Shown here in pieces: positions 56,168 to 64,000 of a stretch of 64,000 nucleotides of DNA. The stretch is from positions 139,994 through 203,993 of the forward strand of contig JAKQOW010000036.1 of assembly GCA_029565065.1 (NCBI GenBank), given 5' to 3'. Position 1 is the first letter of the stretch; each line of letters starts with the position of its first letter. Below the pieces are notes generated by a model. That model saw only the letters and a list, made by a program, of their open reading frames with translations. It was not told the DNA's origin and did no database searches. The stretch comes from Acidobacteriota bacterium. Its GTDB lineage: Bacteria > Acidobacteriota > JAAYUB01. The position numbers and the translations under genes were made by a program.

Positions 56168-57219
56168 TTGTCCTCCGTATTTCTCATTGCCAATCCGACA
56201 GCGATGGCAACTCGTGGAGAAATATCGTTAATAAACGAAGAATCGAATTTCTGAGGATTGTAAGTGATCCGCTTGAACGCGTTGAAGATCTCGACCGGAA
56301 CCTCGAACTTCTGAGACAGATGCTCCGACAGGCCGCGGGTCCGGGCCGCGCCGCCGCTCAGGATCATCCGGTCGATCCGGTCGGTGGTGGTCGTGGCCTT
56401 GAAGAAGTCGAAGGTTTTCTGGATTTCCAGTTCGATGATCTCGGAGACCGAGTCCATGATCCGATGGACTTCGGCCTCATTCACGCCGCCCACGGCTGCA
56501 CCCCGCTTGACCTTTTCTGCTTCCTCGAAGCTGATGCTGAGGCCTTTCTGCAGAAAGTCCGTGTACTGGTTGCCGCCGATGGAGATGTCGCGCGTGAACA
56601 GGAGTTCGGTGCCCTTGGCGATGCACAGGTTGGTGATGCTGGCGCCGATATTGAGGAGGGCCGTGACCGTCTGCCCCGTCGGCTGGTAGTTGTAGACGTA
56701 GGAGGTGAGCAGCGCGAATGCATCGATATCCACGATGGACGGCACCTTGCCCGCCAGGTTGATCACGCTGGTGTGGTCGGAGATCTTCTCCTTTTTGACC
56801 GCGACCAGGAGCACCTCGATCGTTCCGGTGCCCGGAACGCTTTTGAGGATCTCGTAGTCTACATTCACATCGGAAATATCAAACGGGATGTACTGTTCCG
56901 CTTCCCACATGATGGATTCGGACAGTTCTTCGGGGCTTTGGGCCGGGAGGTTGACTTTCTTGACGATAACGGAGTGGCCGGAGATCGACGTGGCGACATG
57001 GTTGACCTTGATCCCCTGCAAGTTGTAGATTCGGTTGATGGCTTCGGCGACCGGGAGCTTGGCCATGATGGCGCCGTCCACGATCGTGTCGGGCGCCAGC
57101 TGCTCCAATCCAAGGTGCACCAATTCAAACTCGTTCTTTTTGCCGGGTTTTAGTCCAACAATCTTCACGGAGGTGGAACCGATGTCGAGTCCGACAATTT
57201 GTTTTGATTTAAACAGCAT
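56161..57219 (-). CDS. pilM: Type IV pilus assembly protein PilM (actin-like ATPase)
   Basis: A 352-residue FtsA-like cytoplasmic protein that couples the pilus motor to PilN. It carries the phosphate-1 loop GLDIGSTSVKIV, a central LLNIGASITN phosphate-2 segment and the ILSGGAARTRGL adenosine motif. It is the first gene of the operon. AGAGGA precedes ATG 57219, and a perfect inverted repeat lies 35 bp upstream. Confidence 0.95.
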   Translation of the reverse strand: MLFKSKQIVGLDIGSTSVKIVGLKPGKKNEFELVHLGLEQLAPDTIVDGAIMAKLPVAEAINRIYNLQGIKVNHVATSISGHSVIVKKVNLPAQSPEELSESIMWEAEQYIPFDISDVNVDYEILKSVPGTGTIEVLLVAVKKEKISDHTSVINLAGKVPSIVDIDAFALLTSYVYNYQPTGQTVTALLNIGASITNLCIAKGTELLFTRDISIGGNQYTDFLQKGLSISFEEAEKVKRGAAVGGVNEAEVHRIMDSVSEIIELEIQKTFDFFKATTTTDRIDRMILSGGAARTRGLSEHLSQKFEVPVEIFNAFKRITYNPQKFDSSFINDISPRVAIAVGLAMRNTEDKW

Positions 57220-57253
57220 AAATTCCTCTGCGTTGGAATTTCGTGTTCACCTG

Positions 57254-57290
57254 TCTGTTAATTAAGTGTTTATGTAGTTTAATTAACAGA
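57254..57290. promoter_or_regulatory. 12-bp perfect inverted repeat in the pilM/pyrE divergent region
   Basis: TCTGTTAATTAA and its complement are separated by 13 bp. Each arm contains the palindrome TTAATTAA, and the two palindrome centres are 21 bp apart, two helical turns. It lies 35 bp upstream of pilM and could be an operator for a dimer or tetramer, or a hairpin in the pilM leader. No T run follows, so a terminator is unlikely. Confidence 0.5.
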
Positions 57291-57326
57291 GGACGCGCAA
57301 TTTTGTCAAGGAAATAATTGAAAAAT

Positions 57327-57357
57327 TTTACAAAAGATCGATATTGTTTTTTATAAT
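57327..57357 (+). promoter_or_regulatory. Candidate pyrE promoter
   Basis: TTTACA and TATAAT are separated by 19 bp (a TTGAAA/TATTGT pair with 18 bp overlaps it). The whole 57220-57434 gap is strongly AT-rich compared with its neighbours. Confidence 0.45.
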
Positions 57358-57434
57358 AAACCTTCAATTTCCGGCATGTTTCCCGAGGCTGGGTTCAATA
57401 TTGTGATGCCGGTCGTAACAAGCGGAGGTGCTTG

Positions 57435-58013
57435 ATGGAGCAGGCGGGTGTTCTCAACGTGTTGCGGGATTCGGGCGCATTTCTCTCCGGTCATTTCAAA
57501 TTAAGCTCCGGGTTGCACAGCGGCCATTACCTTCAATGTGCGGCGCTGTTTCGATTTCCCAGACCGTCGGCGGATTTGTGCGCGGATCTGGTGAAACAGA
57601 CACAGATGGCGGGCATTACGTTTGATTGTGTCATCTCACCGGCTCTGGGCGGTGTGTTGATGGGCTACGAAGTGGCGCGCCAGGCCAACGTGCCCAATAT
57701 CTTCGCCGAGCGTGACGCCAGCAATGCCATGGCTCTGCGCCGGGGATTCGCCATCGAAGCGGGGCAGCGCACCCTGGTGGTCGAGGATGTCATCACGACC
57801 GGTGGATCCGTCAAAGAGGTGATGGCATTGGTGCAAGCCGCCGGTGGCATCGTGGCGGCAGTGGGGGCCATCGCCGACCGAAGCCGTGGCAAGGCTGATT
57901 TCGGAGTTCCGTTCTTCTCGCTGGTCCAACTGGACTTCCCGGCCTACGAACAGAGCCGCTGTCCACTCTGCGCAGCCGGAGTGCCGGTGGAAAAACCGGG
58001 CAGTAAGAAATAA
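57435..58013 (+). CDS. pyrE: Orotate phosphoribosyltransferase
   Basis: Transfers ribose 5-phosphate from PRPP to orotate in pyrimidine synthesis. In the 192-residue protein the PRPP-binding signature VVEDVITTGGS is intact, as is the SPALGGVLMGYE loop. The C-terminal CPLC pair is common in one bacterial subgroup. GGAGG six bases before ATG 57435 supports it over the TTG at 57432. It heads the pyrE-truA-ruvAB-polA-mutS2 run. Confidence 0.93.
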   Translation: MEQAGVLNVLRDSGAFLSGHFKLSSGLHSGHYLQCAALFRFPRPSADLCADLVKQTQMAGITFDCVISPALGGVLMGYEVARQANVPNIFAERDASNAMALRRGFAIEAGQRTLVVEDVITTGGSVKEVMALVQAAGGIVAAVGAIADRSRGKADFGVPFFSLVQLDFPAYEQSRCPLCAAGVPVEKPGSKK

Positions 58014-58059
58014 AGGAAGGTGCGTTCGCTCCGGGACCGACCCGACCGCATGGTGGCGC

Positions 58060-58830
58060 GTGCCGAATTACCGACTGGACATCGCATATGTGGGGACCCG
58101 CTATGCCGGCTGGCAAATCCAGCCGGGGCGGCAGACCATCCAGGGAATCGTGCAGGCGGTCCTGGAATTGCTCTACGGAGAGCAAATCCACCTCGTGGGT
58201 TCGGGGCGCACCGACGCCGGTGCCCATGCCATGGGCCAGGTGGCCAGCTTCCGGGCCCCGGCCAGGCTTCCTGAGGAGCGCTTGCCGCTGATCCTGAACA
58301 GTCGACTCCCTGCTGACATCCGGGTATTGCGGGCGACCCGGGCGCCGGCCGCCTTCCATGCCCAGCGGTCGGCCCGGTCCAAGTTGTATCGGTATCAGGT
58401 GTTCAACGGCCGGATTCTCGATCCATTCCACGAACCCTACTACCACCGGGTGTTCCATACGTTGGATGTGGCCGCGATGGCCGAGGCCGCCGGCAGCTTC
58501 CTGGGCCGCCACGACTTCACATCGTTCTGCGCCCACGCCGACGCCGAGGAGGATCACGTCCGGGAAGTTTACCGGTGCGAGATCGCCAGACGGGGGCCGC
58601 GGATCACCTTTGCGGTCGAGGCCAACGGATTCCTGCACCACATGGTTCGGAACATGGTGGGCACGCTGCTCGAGGTAGGGCGGGGGAAGCGAACTCCAGC
58701 GGAAATCCCCGGCATCCTTGCCGTCAGGGACCGGCGGCGCGCGGGACCCACCGCCCCGGCCTGCGGCCTGTTTCTGGTCCGCGTCTGGTACCGCCGGCGG
58801 TCTGACGGAGCCCCGCCGGAATGTGATTGA
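58060..58830 (+). CDS. truA: tRNA pseudouridine synthase A
   Basis: Forms pseudouridine at tRNA positions 38-40. The catalytic aspartate is in GRTDAGAHA, with the usual NYRLDIAYVGTRYAGWQ start and FLHHMVRNMVGTL near the C-terminus. GTG 58060 is the most likely start because the conserved N-terminal strand begins three codons later. It gives 256 residues, but no good ribosome-binding site precedes it. The frame stays open upstream inside pyrE. Confidence 0.9.
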   Translation: MPNYRLDIAYVGTRYAGWQIQPGRQTIQGIVQAVLELLYGEQIHLVGSGRTDAGAHAMGQVASFRAPARLPEERLPLILNSRLPADIRVLRATRAPAAFHAQRSARSKLYRYQVFNGRILDPFHEPYYHRVFHTLDVAAMAEAAGSFLGRHDFTSFCAHADAEEDHVREVYRCEIARRGPRITFAVEANGFLHHMVRNMVGTLLEVGRGKRTPAEIPGILAVRDRRRAGPTAPACGLFLVRVWYRRRSDGAPPECD

Positions 58831-58920
58831 TCGGGCGGACCTGTTAGAGTATAAAGATTCAGTTTGAGCCACCCCGGACTGTATGGATTAGGTGGCGGTT
58901 ACGAATCGCCGGAGGATTGA

Positions 58921-59529
58921 TTGATCGGCTACCTCAAGGGTACGCTCAGGGATAAAAAACCGGAAGTCCTGTTATTGGACGTCCATGGGGTGGGCTACCG
59001 GGTGCATATACCGCTGTCCACATTCTATCTGCTCCCGGGACCGGGCGAAGAGATGGAGCTGCTCGTGCACACGCATGTCCGCGATGACCAGATCACCCTG
59101 TTCGGTTTCAGCCGCCAGGAGGAGTTGGATATCTTTCGCGCCATCACCTCGGTGCGCGGCTGTGGGCCCAAGATCGCCCTGACGGTGCTCTCGGGGATGG
59201 AGCCCGAAGCCGTTCTGGAGAGCTTGACCTCCGCCGATGCGGCGCGCCTGGCCACCGTGCCCGGCATCGGCAAGAAGACGGCTGAGCGGCTGATTTACGA
59301 GCTGAAGGAGAAGCTGTCCCGCTACCTGAGCACCCGGCCAGCCGCGGAGTCCGGAGCGGAGAGCCAACCGCCGCCTGCGCTCATGGACGACCTGCTCTCG
59401 GCCCTGGTCAACCTCGGCTATCCCAAGGCCCAGGCCGAGAAAGCCGTGCAGCAGGCGTACCGGGACCAGCCCGAGGCGGCGTTCGAGATCCTCCTCCGTA
59501 AGTCCTTGCGGCACGTCATGAAGCGGTAA
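58921..59529 (+). CDS. ruvA: Holliday junction branch-migration protein RuvA
   Basis: Binds four-way junctions and loads RuvB. The 202-residue protein has the OB-fold start MIGYLKGTL, a helix-hairpin-helix with [12 protein letters not shown] and the C-terminal RuvB-binding domain ([16 protein letters not shown]). The start is TTG, with GGAGG at 58911-58915 five bases upstream. RuvC is not in the window. Confidence 0.95.
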   Translation: MIGYLKGTLRDKKPEVLLLDVHGVGYRVHIPLSTFYLLPGPGEEMELLVHTHVRDDQITLFGFSRQEELDIFRAITSVRGCGPKIALTVLSGMEPEAVLESLTSADAARLATVPGIGKKTAERLIYELKEKLSRYLSTRPAAESGAESQPPPALMDDLLSALVNLGYPKAQAEKAVQQAYRDQPEAAFEILLRKSLRHVMKR

Positions 59530-59530
59530 C

Positions 59531-60568
59531 ATGAAAGAAATCCGCGGTATCTTCAATCCCAACCGCACCGAGGAGGAACTCCTCGAGGTGCAGCTCCGGC
59601 CCCGGGCGTTTGTCGATTACATCGGCCAGCGCAAGGTGACCGAGAACGTCGGGATTGCCATCGAGGCGGCCAAGGGTCGCAAGGAAGCGCTGGACCACAC
59701 CCTCCTGTATGGCCCTCCCGGCCTGGGCAAAACCACGCTGGCTGTGGTTATCGCCAGCGAGATGGGGGTGAACCTCCGCACGACGTCCGGTCCGGCCATC
59801 GAAAAGAAGGGCGACCTGGCGGCCATCCTGACCAATCTCGAGCCCATGGACATCCTGTTCATCGACGAGATCCATCGCCTGCACTCGACTATCGAGGAAA
59901 TCCTGTATCCAGCCATGGAAGATTCCTCCATCGATCTGATCATCGGGGAGGGGCCCTCGGCCCGTTCCGTGCCCATCCCGCTGCCGCCGTTCACCCTGAT
60001 CGGCGCCACCACCCGGCTGGGGCTGCTCACCGCGCCCCTGCGCGCCCGGTTCGGCATCGTCCACCGGCTGGAATTCTACGAGGACGACGACCTGTACATC
60101 ATTCTGCAGCGCTCGGCCCGCATCCTGAACGTCCCGGCGACGGAGGACGGGCTGCGGGAGATCGCCCGACGGGCCCGCGGAACCCCGCGCATCGCCAACC
60201 GGTTGCTCAAGCGCGTCCGCGACTTCGTCCAAGTCCGTTCCCACGGCACCATCGACCGCGACAATGCCTGTGCCGCCTTCCGCATGCTGGATGTGGATGA
60301 CAGCGGCATGGACGATGTCACCCGCCATCTCATCGAGGTGATCGTGGACAAGTTCGGCGGCGGTCCGGTGGGCATCAACACGCTGGCCGCCGCCACCGAG
60401 GAAGAGAAGGATACCATCCAGGATATCTACGAACCGTTCCTGATTCAGAAGGGATTCCTCGACCGGACACCCCGGGGGCGCGTGGCTACCGCACTGGCCT
60501 ACCGCTACCTGGACCGACCCGTGCCGGCCGGCTTACCCGACAATCAGAAAAAACTGTTCGAGAGGTGA
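59531..60568 (+). CDS. ruvB: Holliday junction helicase RuvB
   Basis: The AAA+ motor of branch migration, 345 residues: Walker [12 protein letters not shown], Walker B FIDEIHRL, sensor 1 IGATTRLG, arginine finger region [11 protein letters not shown] and a C-terminal winged helix ([16 protein letters not shown]). The ATG follows the ruvA stop by one base, indicating translational coupling. Confidence 0.97.
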   Translation: MKEIRGIFNPNRTEEELLEVQLRPRAFVDYIGQRKVTENVGIAIEAAKGRKEALDHTLLYGPPGLGKTTLAVVIASEMGVNLRTTSGPAIEKKGDLAAILTNLEPMDILFIDEIHRLHSTIEEILYPAMEDSSIDLIIGEGPSARSVPIPLPPFTLIGATTRLGLLTAPLRARFGIVHRLEFYEDDDLYIILQRSARILNVPATEDGLREIARRARGTPRIANRLLKRVRDFVQVRSHGTIDRDNACAAFRMLDVDDSGMDDVTRHLIEVIVDKFGGGPVGINTLAAATEEEKDTIQDIYEPFLIQKGFLDRTPRGRVATALAYRYLDRPVPAGLPDNQKKLFER

Positions 60569-60573
60569 CGCCC

Positions 60574-63132
60574 ATGGCCGGCCCCTCGCTGTTCCTGATC
60601 GACACCATGAGTCAGGTGTACCGGGCGTTTTTCGCCATCCCGACGCTCAGCACCACCGATGATTTTCCCACCAACGCGTTGTACGGTTTTGTGAGCATGC
60701 TGAACCGGATCGTCGCCCAGCACCATCCCGATTACATGGCGGCGGCAGCCGAATCCCGGACCCCGACTCGGCGGCATGAGGCGTTCAGCGGCTACAAGGC
60801 CACCCGCAAACCCATGCCGCCCGAGCTCGCCCTGCAGCTACCGTTTATCGACGAGCTGTGCGCGGCGTTCCGCGTGCCGATCCTGCAGCAGGACGGCTTC
60901 GAAGCGGACGACATTCTGGCCACTCTGGCCGATCGCGGCCAGGCCGAGGGGTTCACGGTCAGCATCGTCACCTCGGACAAGGACATGTACCAGTTGGTGG
61001 ACGATCGCGTCACCGTCCTGGACACCAAGGCGGACATCGCGTACGGTCCGCAACAGGTGCTGGAGAAAATGGGCGTGAAGCCGGATCAGGTGGTGGACCT
61101 GCTGGCGCTCATGGGCGACACGTCGGACAACATCCCCGGAGCGCCCGGGATCGGCCCGGTGAACGCCCGGAAGCTGCTCAATGCCTTCGGCGACCTGGAT
61201 ACCTGCTACCGGTGCCTCGAGGAGGTGGAGCCGAAGCGCATCCGCGAAATCCTCCGCCAGCACCGCCAGCAGGTGCTCGATTCCCGGGCGCTGGCGACGC
61301 TGGACCGCCGGGTGCCCGTGCGGTGGGAGTGGGGCGACCTGCGCACCGGAACACCCGACTTGGAACATCTGCGCGATCTGTTCACCCGGTTCGGTTTTCG
61401 CAGTCTGCTCAAGGAATTGCCGAGCCGGCCGGCGACTGCCGCGCCAACCGCGCGCCTGCTGGACGGTGGCGCCGAGCTGCGCCGAATGTGTGCCAGCCAA
61501 CCACTCCTGCCCGTTGCGATGATGGTCTGGGGCCCCGATCGCGCGTTGGCGCAGTCGGCCGGGGATGCGGACATCCTGTCGTTGGACCGGCGGCGGGACC
61601 AGACGGCGATCCAGGCCTGGTTGGAGGGGCCGTCGTCGAAGCGCTTCCACGGCCTGAAACGGCTTGCGCTGGAGCACCAGCTTCCAGCCGGATTCGAGGG
61701 ACATGTGGATGATGCCGAGCTGATCCACTATCTGCTCTGGCCCCATATCGAGGATCACTCCCTGGAGCGGATCGCGTTGGAACTGAGCCGGAGCGTCCCC
61801 CCGGCAGCCGAGAGCGAGCCGCTTCTGGTCGAGCCGCTGGCGGCGCGGCTGGAGGTCATTCACGCGGCCTGCGCCGAGTGGTTGCCGCGGCTGGAGGAGG
61901 CCGGACTGGGAACCATCTACCGTGAGGTGGAGCTGCCGCTCCTGCCCATCCTGGCCGGCATGGAACGCACGGGAATCCTGCTCGACGTGCCCTGGCTCGA
62001 GTCTCTATCCGCTGAACTGGCCGGCCGGATCGTCCGGCTGGAGAATGAAATCTATGCGCTGGCCGGCGAGGAATTCAATATCAACTCGCCGAAACAGCTC
62101 GGCGAGATTCTGTTCGACAAGCTCCAACTCCCCTCGTCCAAGAAAACGAAGAAGACGAAATCGTACTCCACCGGGGTTGAGGTGCTGGAGTCGCTGGCCC
62201 CGCTGTACCCGCTGCCGGCCCGCATCCTGGACTACCGGCAGCTGACCAAACTCAAGTCCACGTATGTGGACGCGCTGCCGCCGCTGGTCGATCTTGCGAC
62301 GGGACGTCTGCACACCACGTTCAACCAGACCGTCGCGGCCACCGGTCGCTTGTCCAGCACCAATCCCAACCTCCAGAACATCCCCATCCGCACCGAGGAG
62401 GGGCAGAAGATCCGGCGGGCGTTCGTCGCCCCGCCCGGCTGGCGTCTCGTGTCGGCTGATTACTCCCAGATCGAGTTGCGGATCATGGCCCACCTGAGCG
62501 GCGACGAGTTGCTGCTGGCCGCCTTCCGCGGCGGCCAGGACGTGCACACCCAGACGGCCCGCGACGTGTTCGGTGCCGCCGCCGAGGCCAATCCGGCCGA
62601 ATACCGGCGCCGGGCGAAGATCATCAACTACAGCATTCTCTACGGGAAGAGCGATTTTGGTTTGGCCCAGGATCTCAAGATTCCCCAGCGCGAGGCGAAG
62701 GCCTTCATCCAGTCGTACTTCGCCACGTATCCCGGCGTGCGGCGCTGGCTGGACGAGAATCTGACGGATGCCGTCTCCTCCGGTGCGGTGCGCACCATGT
62801 TCGGCCGGATCCGGCCCATTCCCGAACTCCGGAACTCCAATTGGAACGTCCGCAGCACGGGCGAGCGCATCGCGGCCAACTCACCGATCCAGGGCGCTGC
62901 AGCCGACATCATCAAGCTGGCGATGATCCGGTTGGCCCGACGCCTGGAGGGCAGCGGCCTGCAGGCCCGCCTGTTGCTCCAGGTGCATGACGAACTCCTG
63001 CTGGAGTGTCCCGTGGAGGAGGTCGATCGCCTCCGCGGCATCCTGCGTGAGGCCATGGAGGGCGTGGCGCCGCTGAAGGTGCCGCTGGTCGTGGACATCC
63101 ACGACGGCGCGAACTGGCTGGAGGCCAAATAG
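60574..63132 (+). CDS. polA: DNA polymerase I (3'-5' exonuclease domain apparently inactive)
   Basis: An 852-residue polymerase. The N-terminal 5' nuclease (about 1-290) keeps GFEADD, TSDKDMYQ and GDTSDNIPG, but the usual FDA motif aspartate appears as Glu (AESRTPTRR). The middle region (about 300-430) lacks the DxE motif of a proofreading exonuclease. The polymerase domain has YSQIELRIMAH, RRRAKIINYSILYG and QVHDELLLE. The ATG lies eight bases past AGAGG; a GTG at 60565 overlaps the ruvB stop. It probably serves repair and Okazaki-fragment maturation without proofreading. Confidence 0.95.
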   Translation: MAGPSLFLIDTMSQVYRAFFAIPTLSTTDDFPTNALYGFVSMLNRIVAQHHPDYMAAAAESRTPTRRHEAFSGYKATRKPMPPELALQLPFIDELCAAFRVPILQQDGFEADDILATLADRGQAEGFTVSIVTSDKDMYQLVDDRVTVLDTKADIAYGPQQVLEKMGVKPDQVVDLLALMGDTSDNIPGAPGIGPVNARKLLNAFGDLDTCYRCLEEVEPKRIREILRQHRQQVLDSRALATLDRRVPVRWEWGDLRTGTPDLEHLRDLFTRFGFRSLLKELPSRPATAAPTARLLDGGAELRRMCASQPLLPVAMMVWGPDRALAQSAGDADILSLDRRRDQTAIQAWLEGPSSKRFHGLKRLALEHQLPAGFEGHVDDAELIHYLLWPHIEDHSLERIALELSRSVPPAAESEPLLVEPLAARLEVIHAACAEWLPRLEEAGLGTIYREVELPLLPILAGMERTGILLDVPWLESLSAELAGRIVRLENEIYALAGEEFNINSPKQLGEILFDKLQLPSSKKTKKTKSYSTGVEVLESLAPLYPLPARILDYRQLTKLKSTYVDALPPLVDLATGRLHTTFNQTVAATGRLSSTNPNLQNIPIRTEEGQKIRRAFVAPPGWRLVSADYSQIELRIMAHLSGDELLLAAFRGGQDVHTQTARDVFGAAAEANPAEYRRRAKIINYSILYGKSDFGLAQDLKIPQREAKAFIQSYFATYPGVRRWLDENLTDAVSSGAVRTMFGRIRPIPELRNSNWNVRSTGERIAANSPIQGAAADIIKLAMIRLARRLEGSGLQARLLLQVHDELLLECPVEEVDRLRGILREAMEGVAPLKVPLVVDIHDGANWLEAK

Positions 63133-63139
63133 GCACCCC

Positions 63140-64000
63140 ATGCGCTTCACCGACGATTCACTGGCCAACCTGGAACTCGGCCGGCTGCTGGAGCTGCTGG
63201 CGGGCCTGGCCACCTTTGAAGGCGGCCGGCGGGACATCGCCGCACTGGCGCCACTGGCCTCGGCGGAGGAGCTGAAGCGGATTCACATGCTGGTTGGCGA
63301 GATCCGCCAGGGGCTGGAACGCGGCGAGGGATTCAACTTCAGCGGCTTGGGCGACGCACGATCGGTGCTGAATCTCCTGGATGTCGAGGGAATCGTCCTG
63401 GAGCCGGGCGATATCCTGGTGATCCACCAGCTCATGACCGTCGCGGCTGAGACGGCCCGGGCGTTGAACGCAGTGGAGGATCCGGAGTCGCCGCTGCGGG
63501 AGCTGGGCGGCAGCTTCCCGGTGCTCCACTCCACGATCCGGCTCATCGAGGACAAGCTCGATCCCAGCGGCGAAGTGCCCGATCGCGCGTCACCGGAGCT
63601 GGCCACCGTGCGGCGCCAGCTGCGGGACCTCAACGAAAGCATCCAGCAGGCATACGCCCGCATCCTGGACCGGGCGGCCCGACAAGGCCTTCTCCAGGAC
63701 AGCTACGTCACCGTCCGCAACAACCGCTACGTCATCCCGGTGAAGTCGCAGGGGCAGGGCGCCATGGAGGGGATCGTCCACGGCACCTCTTCATCCGGAT
63801 TGACGGTGTTTCTGGAACCGTTCGACATGGTCTCCCACAACAACCGGTTCATCGGCCTGCGCGACCGGGAGCAGGAGATCGTCCAGCAGATCCTGGCCCA
63901 GCTCACCGAAGTGCTGCGGGCGAGCCGGGACGACCTGGAACGCGCCTGGGAACTCCTGGGCGTCGTGGACAGCCTCACGGCGCGAGCCCGCTTCGCCGTC
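63140..64000 (+). CDS. mutS2: MutS2 endonuclease, N-terminal part (partial)
   Basis: The frame is open from ATG 63140 to the window edge (287 residues). It matches the MutS2 core: VTVRNNRYVIPVK and GIVHGTSSSGLTVFLEP, then SHNNRFIGLRDREQEIV. Its ATPase and Smr nuclease domains would lie outside the window. MutS2 binds branched DNA and restrains recombination, or rescues collided ribosomes; which role applies here cannot be judged. It follows polA by seven bases. Confidence 0.9.
   Translation, partial: MRFTDDSLANLELGRLLELLAGLATFEGGRRDIAALAPLASAEELKRIHMLVGEIRQGLERGEGFNFSGLGDARSVLNLLDVEGIVLEPGDILVIHQLMTVAAETARALNAVEDPESPLRELGGSFPVLHSTIRLIEDKLDPSGEVPDRASPELATVRRQLRDLNESIQQAYARILDRAARQGLLQDSYVTVRNNRYVIPVKSQGQGAMEGIVHGTSSSGLTVFLEPFDMVSHNNRFIGLRDREQEIVQQILAQLTEVLRASRDDLERAWELLGVVDSLTARARFAV

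Overview
The window is a GC-rich (roughly two thirds G+C by eye), densely coded bacterial chromosome segment with about 50 protein genes and no rRNA, tRNA or CRISPR array that I could recognise. The mix of genes suggests a Gram-negative, probably anaerobic or facultative bacterium, plausibly Acidobacteriota or a neighbouring phylum. It includes a membrane-anchored Pkn kinase, an M48 peptidase with a PA-IL-like tail, pilMNOPQ with a secretin, an outer-membrane barrel, acetate kinase, a sigma-54 PAS regulator, RtcB/archease, and many peptidases and secreted proteins. No marker here fixes the phylum.

Region by region. 1-5.0 kb: a gene tail, a Ser/Thr kinase, a small membrane protein, an ECF sigma factor and its small partner. 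Three intergenic islands of degenerate tandem micro-repeats, mostly of 7-bp period, lie among these genes. 5.0-9.2 kb: rtcB, archease and an M48 peptidase (minus strand), diverging from a PHP phosphoesterase. 9.3-18.9 kb: the most unusual block. Two glutamate dehydrogenase genes (plus strand) converge on a minus-strand operon of a third glutamate dehydrogenase and two large PPDK-like ATP-grasp proteins. One of these carries two receiver domains, and neither has the phosphohistidine and PEP domains of true PPDK/PEP synthase. 19.0-26.9 kb: lgt, an EF-G paralogue, a pseudopilin with a sigma-54-type promoter, a GT39-like glycosyltransferase, a HEAT-repeat membrane protein and alr. 26.9-34.9 kb: a TPR protein with a sigma-54 PAS/Fis regulator, ackA with a hydroxyacyl-CoA dehydrogenase, an outer-membrane barrel, an orphan AbiEi-like protein and an M14 carboxypeptidase.

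35.1-44.2 kb: a plus-strand run of a POT transporter with a large insert, a homocysteine methyltransferase/MTHFR fusion, metH, an exported protein and a RimK-like ligase. 44.2-51.9 kb (minus): a matrixin-like secreted metalloprotease with its small partner, then accB-accC and a LeuT-type transporter. 52.0-57.2 kb (minus): pilMNOPQ followed by a roadblock/LC7 protein, ending at a clear terminator. 57.4-64.0 kb (plus): pyrE, truA, ruvA, ruvB, polA and the start of mutS2, which is cut by the window edge.

Functionally, several links recur: nitrogen and carbon metabolism (three GDHs and the PPDK-like pair, ackA), one-carbon/methionine synthesis (Hcy-MTHFR and MetH), type IV pili (pilMNOPQ, roadblock, pseudopilin), peptide uptake and degradation (POT, M14, M48, LeuT-type carrier), and DNA/RNA repair (ruvAB, polA, mutS2, rtcB/archease).
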